Assembly (NCBI RefSeq): GCF_007858275.1
Contig: NZ_VFEV01000028.1
Coordinates: 20,872-84,871, forward strand
Source: Pseudomonas proteolytica
Lineage (GTDB): Bacteria > Pseudomonadota > Gammaproteobacteria > Pseudomonadales > Pseudomonadaceae
Reading direction: 5' to 3'
DNA length: 64,000 bases
Both the position numbers and the translations under genes were made by a program. The number at the start of each line of letters is the position of its first letter. Position 1 is the first letter of the stretch. Shown in pieces: positions 26,498-34,397 of this stretch. The notes beneath the pieces are model-generated. The model saw only the letters and a list, made by a program, of their open reading frames with translations. It was not told the origin of the DNA and made no database searches.

Positions 26498-27876
26498 ATG
26501 CCGCACAACCCGGCGCCTGGCGCGCCGACAGCCGGGCGCTGCTGTTGCTGGCACTGCCGCTGATCCTGACCAACCTGGCGTATGTGGCCCTGACCACCAT
26601 CGATATCGTGGTGCTCGGCACCCTGGGCGCCAAGGAGTTGGCCGCCGGTGGCCTGGCGCTCGCACTGTTCAACCAGTTGCGCACCACCGGCACCGGGCTG
26701 GTCACGGGCGTCAGCAATCTGGTGGCGCAAGCCAACGCAAGGGGCGATGAGGCTCAAGTGCGTGCGCTGCTGGTGGCGGGCCTGTTCTGGGCCACCGTCA
26801 GTGGCCTGGTGTTTATGGGCGTATTGTTGGCGTTGCGCCAACCACTGACATGGCTCGGCCAGGACGCCAGCGTAGTGGCCGGTGCCATGGACTTCCTATT
26901 GATTATTGCCCCTGGCCTGTTGCCGTGCCTGTGGTTCCAGGCGCTGCGCCACTTCACGGTCGGCCTCAAATTCCCCGGCCCGTTGCTGGCGATCACCTTG
27001 GTGTCGATCGTTCTCACGGCGGCCCTGAACTACGTACTGGTGTTCGGCAAACTGGGCCTGCCGGCCTATGGGCTGGCGGGGGTGGCGATTACCAGCGCGG
27101 TGGTGTTCTTGCTGTCGTTCCTGATGTTCCTCGCGGTAGTACTGACCCATCGGCGCCTGGCCGGTTACTTCACGCTTGCGCACTTGCGCTTTTCGCCGGA
27201 CGCGCTCAAGGCGGTGTGGAAGCTCGGCCTGCCGATTGCCGGGACCTACGCCAGCGAGGCTGGGTTCTTCAGCGTGCTGACCTTGCTGATCGGCACCCTG
27301 GGCATGGAAGCGCTGGCGGCGCAGACGGTGCTCAACCAGATCATCTACATCGTGTTCATGTTCTCGGCGGGGATCTCCCATGCCGCTTCCATCCATATCA
27401 GCGAGGCCTGCGGCACCGGGCAGTATCAGCGCGCCCGGCAACTGGGGCGCCTGGGGCTGGGCCTCGGGGTGCTGGTGATGCTGTTGTTTGCGATTCCCTA
27501 CGCGCTGCTGCCCGAACAGGTGATAGGCCTGTTTATCAGCACCGAACACGCCAACAACCTGGATGCCGTGCGCCTGGCGACCACCGGTTTGTTGATCGCC
27601 ATCGTCCTGCAGGTGTTCGACGCCAGCCAGAACATCGGCAACGGCATCCTGCGCGGCATTGGCGATACGGCGGGGCCGCTGCGGATTTCACTGTTCGGCT
27701 ACTGGCTGGTGGGCCTGCCCGCTGCCTGGTTGCTGGGCATTGTCAGCCCTTACGGGATCTTTGGCGTATGGGCCGGTTTGGCGATTGGCCTGGCGGCCAC
27801 GGCGTTGCTGCTGATCGTCTCGTTTGAACGGCAACTCAAGGCGCTGGACCGCGCGGGCGCCATCGCACTGTCATAA
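26485..27876 (+). CDS. MATE-family efflux transporter
   Basis: 463 residues with twelve membrane helices in two six-helix halves; TIDIVVLGTLGAKELAAGGLA and QNIGNGILRGIGDT are the MATE signature regions. The start overlaps the SbnB-like gene by 13 bases, so it is translated with the biosynthetic enzymes and most likely exports their product. Confidence 0.88.
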   Translation: MVGLNAAQPGAWRADSRALLLLALPLILTNLAYVALTTIDIVVLGTLGAKELAAGGLALALFNQLRTTGTGLVTGVSNLVAQANARGDEAQVRALLVAGLFWATVSGLVFMGVLLALRQPLTWLGQDASVVAGAMDFLLIIAPGLLPCLWFQALRHFTVGLKFPGPLLAITLVSIVLTAALNYVLVFGKLGLPAYGLAGVAITSAVVFLLSFLMFLAVVLTHRRLAGYFTLAHLRFSPDALKAVWKLGLPIAGTYASEAGFFSVLTLLIGTLGMEALAAQTVLNQIIYIVFMFSAGISHAASIHISEACGTGQYQRARQLGRLGLGLGVLVMLLFAIPYALLPEQVIGLFISTEHANNLDAVRLATTGLLIAIVLQVFDASQNIGNGILRGIGDTAGPLRISLFGYWLVGLPAAWLLGIVSPYGIFGVWAGLAIGLAATALLLIVSFERQLKALDRAGAIALS

Positions 27877-27890
27877 CAAGGAGGTGTTCC

Positions 27891-29012
27891 ATGCATCAAG
27901 ACAACCCCGCACAGCGCATTGAGGCGCTGGTGCGGCCCAGTGTGCGGCGCTTGCCCCTGTATGATCCGGGCGCCGATCCACGTCAGTTGGGTACGCCCAC
28001 GGTGACCAAACTGTCCAACTGCGAAAACCCGCTGGGCATGTCGCCGGCAGCCGCGGCAATGCTTGCGCAACAGGGCGGGGCAGGGCTTGCGCGCTACCCC
28101 GACCCCACAGGCCGTGCGCTGCGGCAACTGATCGGCGGGCATTTGGATGTGGATCCCGCCAGGCTGATCCTCGGCAATGGCTCAGAAAACATCCTCGAGC
28201 TGTTGTGCCTGGCGCTGCTTGATCCCCAGGATCGGGTAGTCACCCAGCAACCCTGTTTCAGCCTGCATGAAAGCCTGCCGCTGATGATGGGCGCGACGGT
28301 GGACAAGGTGCCGCTCAACCCGGACTTCAGCGTCAACCTGCACGCCTGGAACACGGCGCTCAAGCAACCGGCCAAGCTGTTGATGCTCAGCACCCCCTGC
28401 AATCCGGTGGGCACGGCGCTGTCCAGTGCCGAGCTGACGGCCCTGATCGCCGCCGCCCATCCCGACACCTTGCTGGTGATCGATGAGGCGTACTTCGAGT
28501 TCGTCGAGGACGGCGCCGATGCCCTGGCGATCCTCGGTGCACAGTCGCGGCCGTGGATCATCCTGCGCACGTTCTCCAAGGCGTATGGGTTGGCGGGGCT
28601 GCGGATCGGTTATGGCATCGCTTCGCACCCCAGCCTCATCGATGCGCTGCACCGGGTGCGCACGCCGTACAACGTCAATCAAGCGGCCCAAGAGGTGGCC
28701 AAGGCCGCCTGGCTCGACCCGCACCATGTGAAGCGCAGCCGCGAGTTTGTCGCCAGCGAGCGCCGACGCCTGACTGAAGGGTTGCAGGCTGCGGGGTTTC
28801 GCGTGGCGCCGTCCCAGGCCAATTTCCTGTTTATCGATACCGCCTGCAACGCCCTGGAAGTGGTCGACGAACTGCTCAAGGACGGGATCATCGTCAAGGC
28901 CTGGCGTGAGCCTGGGTACAGCGGTTTCATCCGCGTGTCCTTGGGCCTGGCCCACGAAAACCAGGCGTTTCTCGCCAGCCTGCAACGCGCCGTCACGGCC
29001 CTGGCCGGATAA
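27891..29012 (+). CDS. HisC-like class I/II aminotransferase
   Basis: 373 residues, AAGGAGG 5-11 bases before the ATG. Fold-type I PLP enzyme of the histidinol-phosphate aminotransferase group: GNGSENILELLCLALL, STPCNPVGTALS, VIDEAYFEF and the PLP lysine in RTFSKAYGLAGLRIGY. Because it lies within the SbnA/SbnB-type operon, it is probably a specialised transaminase rather than the histidine-pathway enzyme. Possible jobs are supply of phosphoserine or tailoring of an amino-acid intermediate; the sequence does not decide. Confidence 0.82.
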   Translation: MHQDNPAQRIEALVRPSVRRLPLYDPGADPRQLGTPTVTKLSNCENPLGMSPAAAAMLAQQGGAGLARYPDPTGRALRQLIGGHLDVDPARLILGNGSENILELLCLALLDPQDRVVTQQPCFSLHESLPLMMGATVDKVPLNPDFSVNLHAWNTALKQPAKLLMLSTPCNPVGTALSSAELTALIAAAHPDTLLVIDEAYFEFVEDGADALAILGAQSRPWIILRTFSKAYGLAGLRIGYGIASHPSLIDALHRVRTPYNVNQAAQEVAKAAWLDPHHVKRSREFVASERRRLTEGLQAAGFRVAPSQANFLFIDTACNALEVVDELLKDGIIVKAWREPGYSGFIRVSLGLAHENQAFLASLQRAVTALAG

Positions 29013-29049
29013 GCGCCGCGCCGGTTTTTCATACTGCCCAGAGGTTGCC

Positions 29050-30060
29050 ATGATCAACACTTGCCTGTCCGAGCTGATCGGCGATACGCCGCTGCTCAAA
29101 TTGTGCGTCACCGAAAACGGCAGCTGCGTGCTGCTCAAATTGGAGCAATTCAACCCCACCGGCACCGCCAAGATCCGCATGGCCCGGCAGATGCTCGACG
29201 AGGCGCAGGCCTCGGGGCAGCTCAAGCCGGGTGGGCGGATTGTCGAGTCGACCTCGGGCAACACCGGGTTGGGCCTGGCGTTGCTGGCTGCCGAGCGAGG
29301 TTACCGCTTCACTGCGGTGGTCGACGAACACGCCAGCCCCGACAAACTGCTTGCGATGCAAGCCTTTGGTGCGCAACTGGTGCGGGTCGGCGACCCCGGT
29401 GGCGGGCTGGCCACCGCCGACCGCGATGCCACGGCCGAGCGCATCGCCGTTGAGCAGGGCGCCTACTGGACCCGCCAGCATCACAACCCGGCCAATGCCA
29501 ACGGCTACACGCAACTGGCCGAGGAACTGCGCGCGGTGCTTGGCGATGAAGTCCACTACCTGGTGGGCGCCGTAGGCACCGGTGGCTCGCTGTGCGGCAC
29601 CGCGCGCGCCTTGAAACGCCATGCCCACAGCCTGCAAGTGATCGGTGTCGAACCCTGCGGCTCGGTGATCTTCGGCGGCCCCGGTGCGCCGTATCACCAG
29701 TCCGGCACCGGCACCCCACAAGGCGCAGAAATCGGTGCCGTGGTCGACTACGCACTGATCGACAAAGGTCTTACCGTCAGTGATGCCCAGGCCTTTGAGA
29801 CCGCGCGCTACCTGGCCCGGCATTACGGCCTGCTGCTGGGCGGTTCGGCAGGCGGAGTTATCTACCAGGCCCTGCGCGAGGCACGGCACGCGCCGGCCCA
29901 CAGCGTGATCGTGGCGCTGGTGTGCGATGGCGGCGAAAAGTACCTGGATACGGTGTTCAACGACCAATGGATGGCAGATCGGCAGTTGCTGGCGCCCCAG
30001 GTGCATCGCGAACTGGAGCAGTGGTTGGGCGCGCTGCCCCAGCTCAAGCAGCAAGCCTAG
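29050..30060 (+). CDS. Cysteine-synthase-family PLP enzyme, SbnA-like
   Basis: 336 residues from ATG 29050. Fold-type II PLP enzyme: lysine in FNPTGTAKIRMA, substrate loop STSGNTG and phosphate loop GTGGSLCG. The lysine motif differs from the usual NPxGSxKDR (Thr for Ser, Ile for Asp). In staphylococci SbnA joins O-phosphoserine and glutamate on the way to 2,3-diaminopropionate. With the SbnB-like gene present this role is more likely than cysteine synthesis. It follows the aminotransferase by 37 bases. Confidence 0.8.
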   Translation: MINTCLSELIGDTPLLKLCVTENGSCVLLKLEQFNPTGTAKIRMARQMLDEAQASGQLKPGGRIVESTSGNTGLGLALLAAERGYRFTAVVDEHASPDKLLAMQAFGAQLVRVGDPGGGLATADRDATAERIAVEQGAYWTRQHHNPANANGYTQLAEELRAVLGDEVHYLVGAVGTGGSLCGTARALKRHAHSLQVIGVEPCGSVIFGGPGAPYHQSGTGTPQGAEIGAVVDYALIDKGLTVSDAQAFETARYLARHYGLLLGGSAGGVIYQALREARHAPAHSVIVALVCDGGEKYLDTVFNDQWMADRQLLAPQVHRELEQWLGALPQLKQQA

Positions 30061-30119
30061 CGGCTTGCCTGGGGCGCCGGCCTTCGCTACTGTGGCGCCC
30101 CGCCCGCGTGAGCCCCGCC

Positions 30120-30626
30120 ATGAGTGACACCACTGTCGAACTGATCCAAACCGGCCCGGAACAGGCCGAACTGATCTGCAACCTCTACCAGTTTTATGCC
30201 TATGAATCCTCGGATTGGGAACAGGAAGATGTCGAGCAGGACGGCCGCTTCTACATCCATGAAGAACACCTGGCGCGCTACTGGCAAGAGCCGCAGTGGA
30301 GCGCCAACCTGCTGTTGGTGGACGGCTACATCGCCGGATTCCTGCTGATCGAGCGCAGCGAGCTGCCGGGGATCAACGCGCTGGAGCTGGCCGACCTGTT
30401 TATCCTCAAACGCTACCGACGCAAGGGCATAGGCCGTGCCCTGGCCACCCAGGTATTGACCAGCGGCGACGCTGACTGGCTGGTGCGTTTCTACGACCAG
30501 GACGAAGCCTCCCAGGCGTTCTGGCGCAGTGTGCTGGACAACCTGCCGCGCCCGGTGCAGGCCATTGAGCTGGATGACGAACCGCAGTTGTTGAGCTTTT
30601 TGGTAACCCGGGCGGTGGTTCACTGA
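30120..30626 (+). CDS. GNAT-family N-acetyltransferase
   Basis: 168 residues from ATG 30120; the longer in-frame version overlaps the preceding gene and is unsupported. The acetyl-CoA loop is RYRRKGIGRALA near residues 98-109, after LADLFILK. It lies 59 bases after the SbnA-like gene on the same strand and might modify the operon's product or be an independent gene. Confidence 0.8.
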   Translation: MSDTTVELIQTGPEQAELICNLYQFYAYESSDWEQEDVEQDGRFYIHEEHLARYWQEPQWSANLLLVDGYIAGFLLIERSELPGINALELADLFILKRYRRKGIGRALATQVLTSGDADWLVRFYDQDEASQAFWRSVLDNLPRPVQAIELDDEPQLLSFLVTRAVVH

Positions 30627-30628
30627 CC

Positions 30629-30718
30629 TGTGGGAGCGGGCTTGCCCGCGATAGCGGTGTAGCAGTGGCTGCATTCGGTACTGACCCACCGCTATCGCGG
30701 GCAAGCCCGCTCCCACAG
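30629..30718. repeat. REPIN
   Basis: Arms TGTGGGAGCGGGCTTGCCCGCGATAGCGGTG and complement; closes the diaminopropionate-type operon. Confidence 0.9.
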
Positions 30719-30822
30719 AGGGTAGGTGTTTGTCTGGATTACCGCCGATTGACTTCGGTTGAACGGTGGGGCGGCTATGCTGGTCAACTGACCTTCAATG
30801 TCGATGCAAACAGGTGACCGCA

Positions 30823-31890
30823 ATGGCCAAGACTTACAGCTACGCCGCCCGTGACGCCAAGGATGCCCTCAAACCCTTTACCTTCGAGCGCCGTACCCCC
30901 GGTGCTGACGATGTACAGATCGATATCCTCTATTGCGGGGTGTGCCACTCCGACTTGCACACGGTACGCAACGAGTGGAACAACACCCTCTATCCGTCGG
31001 TGCCGGGCCATGAAATTGTTGGCCGGGTGACAGCGGTGGGGGCCAATGTCAGCCGCTTCAAGGTCGGCGACCTGGCTGGCGTCGGTTGTATGGTCGACAG
31101 CTGCCAGCACTGCGAATCCTGCGCCGAGGGCGAGGAGCAGTACTGCGAGAGCGGCTTTACCGGCACCTACAACGGTCCGGTGTTTGGTGGCGAGAACACC
31201 TTTGGCGGTTACTCGGACAACATCGTGGTCAAGGAGAAGTTCGTCCTGCGCATCTCCCACGACGAGGCGCAACTGGCGGCCGTGGCGCCGCTGTTGTGTG
31301 CCGGTATCACCACCTATTCGCCGCTGCACCACTGGAAGGTCGGGCCTGGGCAGAAGGTCGGCGTGGTCGGCCTCGGTGGCCTGGGGCATATGGCGGTGAA
31401 AATTGCCCATGCCATGGGCGCCCACGTGGTGTTGTTCACCACCTCGCCGAACAAGCGCGAAGACGGCCTGCGCCTCGGGGCCGACGAAGTGGTGGTGTCG
31501 AAAAACCCGGACGAAATGGCCAAGGTCGCCAACAGCCTGGACTTCATCCTCAATACCGTGGCCGCGCCCCATGACCTGGACGCGTTCCTCAACCTGCTCA
31601 AGCGCGACGGCACCATGACCCTGGTGGGCGCACCGGACAGCCCGCACCCATCGCCCACGGTATTCAACCTGATCTTCAAGCGCCGCAGCCTGGCCGGCTC
31701 ATTGATCGGTGGCATCCAGGAGACCCAGGACATGCTGGACTTCTGCGCCCGGCACGGCATCGTCTCGCAGATTGAGATGATTGATATCCAGGGCATCAAC
31801 GAATCCTATGAGCGCATGCTCAAAGGCGATGTGAAATACCGCTTCGTGATCGATATGGACAGCCTCAAGCGCGAGATCCAGGGGGCCTGA
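30823..31890 (+). CDS. Zinc-dependent NAD(P) alcohol dehydrogenase (YahK/CAD type)
   Basis: 355 residues from ATG 30823. Catalytic zinc site: CGVCHSDLH and GHE (C40, H62 region); structural zinc site C-x2-C-x2-C-x7-C in the stretch CQHCESCAEGEEQYC; cofactor loop GLGGLGHMAVKIA. This pattern is typical of aldehyde reductases such as YahK that reduce many aldehydes with NADPH. It is monocistronic between two repeat elements. Confidence 0.9.
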   Translation: MAKTYSYAARDAKDALKPFTFERRTPGADDVQIDILYCGVCHSDLHTVRNEWNNTLYPSVPGHEIVGRVTAVGANVSRFKVGDLAGVGCMVDSCQHCESCAEGEEQYCESGFTGTYNGPVFGGENTFGGYSDNIVVKEKFVLRISHDEAQLAAVAPLLCAGITTYSPLHHWKVGPGQKVGVVGLGGLGHMAVKIAHAMGAHVVLFTTSPNKREDGLRLGADEVVVSKNPDEMAKVANSLDFILNTVAAPHDLDAFLNLLKRDGTMTLVGAPDSPHPSPTVFNLIFKRRSLAGSLIGGIQETQDMLDFCARHGIVSQIEMIDIQGINESYERMLKGDVKYRFVIDMDSLKREIQGA

Positions 31891-31929
31891 CAGCCCTCCA
31901 GGAAGCCCGCTGTGGTGCTAGGGCTTTTC

Positions 31930-32061
31930 GTGGCGAGGGGGCACCCCCGCTGGGCTGCGCAGCAGCCCCAAAACCTGCTATCTCGGTTTATCTGATAGAC
32001 CGGGGTGAGGCTTATTGGGGCTGCTGCGCAGCCCAGCGGGGGACAAGCCCCCTCGCCACAG
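31930..32061. repeat. Long inverted repeat of a second family (GCTGGGCTGCGCAGCAGCCCC type)
   Basis: TGGCGAGGGGGC..CCCGCTGGGCTGCGCAGCAGCCCCA at the left is mirrored by TGGGGCTGCTGCGCAGCCCAGCGGG..GCCCCCTCGCCACA at the right. The same family reappears at the right edge of the window. It fills most of the gap 31891-32108. Confidence 0.85.
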
Positions 32062-32108
32062 CAGGCCCTCTGGCCACAAGCCCCCAGCCACAACCGGCCA
32101 GCCGCCAC

Positions 32109-32378
32109 TCAGCGGGCGCTATAGGGCAACAGAAACGCCACGCTAAGCCCCGCCAGCGAAATCAAGCCAAACCACGCCACTGGCCCCATGGCCCAGCCCC
32201 ACACATGCACACTCACGGCAAAGCTGGCCGCCAGCAGCACCCAGCCCATCCCCCGCAAGCCACGCCGCAGCATGGGCGAGGGCAGGCGGTGCCAGAGCTG
32301 TTTGTAGTGCCGTTCCAAGCCTAGGCATAAGCCCAGCATTCCACCGCAGGCCAGCAACAAGGCGGCTATCAATGCCAT
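32109..32378 (-). CDS. DUF3325 family membrane protein
   Basis: 89 residues with three membrane helices. DUF3325 proteins typically end PepSY/DUF3649 operons linked to iron uptake, as here; function unknown. It starts one base after the stop of the PepSY gene. Confidence 0.75.
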   Translation of the reverse strand: MALIAALLLACGGMLGLCLGLERHYKQLWHRLPSPMLRRGLRGMGWVLLAASFAVSVHVWGWAMGPVAWFGLISLAGLSVAFLLPYSAR

Positions 32379-32379
32379 C

Positions 32380-33918
32380 TCAGTTGACCTGCGCTACAGG
32401 TTGCTTGCCCACGCGCCGTGGGGCGCGCTCCTTGGGCGCCTGGTACAGCTTCCAGCACGGCCAGGCCAGCAGCAGGCCGAGGGCGACGCTGGTCAATTCC
32501 AGGTAGAGGTAATCACCCAGGCTTTCCCCCAGCAGGCTCAGGGCCGGCAGGCTGATACACAGGGCGGCGGCCAGGCCCAACTGTTCGCGCCAGGCACTGC
32601 GCCAGGGGCGGATAATCGCGTGGCCCAGGCTCAGCAACCACACCAGGAAAAACACCCGCACCTCCCAGCCACCGCGCTGGGCCAGTTCCACCGGCAGCAA
32701 GCGGTTGGCCCACAGGAAGGCCACGCACGCCACCATCAACCCGGCCACCACCGTCACATTCAGGCGTTCGGCGATGTGGTAGAGCAGGGCGCCCACAGCC
32801 CCTTCGCCATCGTGGCGCCGACGGCGCTTGACGGTAAACAGCACCACCCCGGTCGCGAGCATCGCGCAACTGGCCAGGCCGCAGACAAAGTACAACCAGC
32901 GCATGGAGTAGCCACCAAACTGGGCAAAGTGCAGGCCGGCCATGACCTTTTGGGTCAGCAGGCTTGGCCGGCTGACGGCGGGTTGGCGCAGGACTTCACC
33001 GCTGACCCCGTCAAACAGCATGCTCTGGCCCTTGGTCAGTTCGATGCGATTGCCCAGCACCGGGCGCGCCTCGATCCGCGCGTTGCTGCGCCCTGGGTTG
33101 TGGATCGACAGACTGGACACCGGCCCCATGGCTCGCTCGGCCTCGGCCAGCAGGGGCTCAAGCGCGGTCAACTCGGCCGCCTCGCTGCGCGTGGGGCGTT
33201 CGCCGCGCACCTGCTGTTCGGCGGGCGCACCCCGCAGGGCGCGGCCCAGGTTGTCGCGATCGCCATCGAACAGTGCATCCACCGCCGCCGGCATGTAGAT
33301 CAGGTAGAAAATCACCAGCCCGGTATAGGTGATCATCAGGTGAAAGGGCAGTACCAGCACTGCCGTCGCATTATGCGCATCCAGCCACGAACGCTGGCCC
33401 TTGGCGGGACGGAAGGTGAAGAAGTCCTTGAAGAACTTCTTGTGAATCACAATCCCGCTGATCAGCGCCACCAGCATCGCCATGGCGGCCAGTCCGACGG
33501 TCCAGATCCCCAGGTCACGGGGCAGGTTGAGGGTGAAGTGAAAGCGGAAGAAGAACCCGCCACCGGCCGTTTCGCGCACGGCCAGGGGCTCGCCGGTGCG
33601 CGGGTCGAGCGCGGTGCCGCCGCCACGGCGTTGTTCGCCGGCCGATACCGTCAGGGTGTCGGAACGCTCGCCAGGCAAGCCGATGTTCCAGGTCTTCGCC
33701 TGGGGATGCTGGCGCGCCAGATAACCGAGGGCCTGTTGCGCGGCGGCGCTTTGCGACAGGCTGGTGGCGGGGATTTCCGGGCGCATCCAGCCGTCGATTT
33801 CCTTGTCGAACACCGCCAGGGTGCCGGTCAGGAAGATCGCAAACAGCAACCAGCCAAAAATCAGCCCGCTCCAGGTGTGCAGCCAGGCCATGGATTGGGT
33901 CAGGGTCTTGTGTTTCAT
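32380..33918 (-). CDS. PepSY-associated membrane protein, putative ferric-siderophore reductase type
   Basis: 512 residues from ATG 33918, with about five membrane segments. An N-terminal helix (MAWLHTWSGLIFGWLLFAIFLTGTLAVFD) starts with the conserved WLHTWSGL, and two PepSY-like periplasmic parts follow. Conserved membrane histidines occur in DAHNATAVLVLPFHLMITYTGL and GLHFAQFGG. Related proteins (FoxB, PiuB, FpvG-type) are inner-membrane reductases acting on ferric siderophores. Its operon with DUF3649 and DUF3325 genes lies behind a Fur-like box. Confidence 0.85.
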   Translation of the reverse strand: MKHKTLTQSMAWLHTWSGLIFGWLLFAIFLTGTLAVFDKEIDGWMRPEIPATSLSQSAAAQQALGYLARQHPQAKTWNIGLPGERSDTLTVSAGEQRRGGGTALDPRTGEPLAVRETAGGGFFFRFHFTLNLPRDLGIWTVGLAAMAMLVALISGIVIHKKFFKDFFTFRPAKGQRSWLDAHNATAVLVLPFHLMITYTGLVIFYLIYMPAAVDALFDGDRDNLGRALRGAPAEQQVRGERPTRSEAAELTALEPLLAEAERAMGPVSSLSIHNPGRSNARIEARPVLGNRIELTKGQSMLFDGVSGEVLRQPAVSRPSLLTQKVMAGLHFAQFGGYSMRWLYFVCGLASCAMLATGVVLFTVKRRRRHDGEGAVGALLYHIAERLNVTVVAGLMVACVAFLWANRLLPVELAQRGGWEVRVFFLVWLLSLGHAIIRPWRSAWREQLGLAAALCISLPALSLLGESLGDYLYLELTSVALGLLLAWPCWKLYQAPKERAPRRVGKQPVAQVN

Positions 33919-34202
33919 CCCAGCACCTCGCGCCATTGTGGCCAGAAGCCGATGGCGGCCAATGGCAGCGCCAGGGCCATCCCGGCCCAGGCGCGCCAGG
34001 CGTTGCGACAGGCGAAGGTCCAGAGAATCGCCAGGGTATAGATCAGGAAGGAGGGCAGGCTGGCGACCACCAGCGCGTCGACCTTGTCCATGGGCAACAG
34101 GCGCGCCAGGGCGGCGGTAAACGCATAGGTAAACAGGTAACCGCCGATCAGCGCGGCGACAATCCGCGAGAGAGTCGGCCAGGCAGGGGATTTGCTTTTC
34201 AT
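33915..34202 (-). CDS. DUF3649 family membrane protein
   Basis: 95 residues from ATG 34202; two or three membrane helices (SRIVAALIGGYLFTYAFTAAL and the C-terminal half). DUF3649 proteins are found beside PepSY reductases in iron-regulated operons. First gene of the operon; it overlaps the PepSY gene by four bases. Confidence 0.8.
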   Translation of the reverse strand: MKSKSPAWPTLSRIVAALIGGYLFTYAFTAALARLLPMDKVDALVVASLPSFLIYTLAILWTFACRNAWRAWAGMALALPLAAIGFWPQWREVLG

Positions 34203-34225
34203 AGAGGGCTCATCAGCGTTAGACC

Positions 34226-34314
34226 TGTGGGAGCTGGCTTGCCTGCGATGCAGACGCCTCGGTCTATCAGGTAGTTTTGAGGTGATGCCATCGCAGGCAA
34301 GCCAGCTCCCACAC
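34226..34314. repeat. REPIN (GGAGCTGGCTTGCCTGCGAT variant) in a probable 5' leader
   Basis: Arms TGTGGGAGCTGGCTTGCCTGCGATG and CATCGCAGGCAAGCCAGCTCCCACA. It lies between the Fur-like box and the DUF3649 start, so it would be transcribed as part of the leader if that box marks the promoter. Confidence 0.88.
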
Positions 34315-34364
34315 AAGCCAATCCCACCTAGATTGAGTGGGTCACAAGTAATCCAGGGCTCGAA

Positions 34365-34379
34365 TGCTAGTGATTCTCA
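34365..34379. promoter_or_regulatory. Fur-like box before the DUF3649-PepSY-DUF3325 operon
   Basis: On the minus strand TGAGAATCACTAGCA matches the TGATAAT-N-ATTATCA consensus at 11 of 14 positions. It sits 163 bases upstream of the DUF3649 start. Confidence 0.55.
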
Positions 34380-34397
34380 TATGGGAGTAAACGCAAT

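Noticed and set aside
21952..30060. Pseudopaline/staphylopine-type opine metallophore cluster
   Set aside because: There is no nicotianamine-synthase-like (CntL) gene and no opine dehydrogenase; the dehydrogenase present is of the ornithine cyclodeaminase family, which fits SbnB better.
30629..30718. Regularly spaced hairpins considered as a CRISPR array
   Set aside because: The repeats are inverted pairs scattered singly between genes kilobases apart, not direct repeats with unique spacers, and no cas genes are present.
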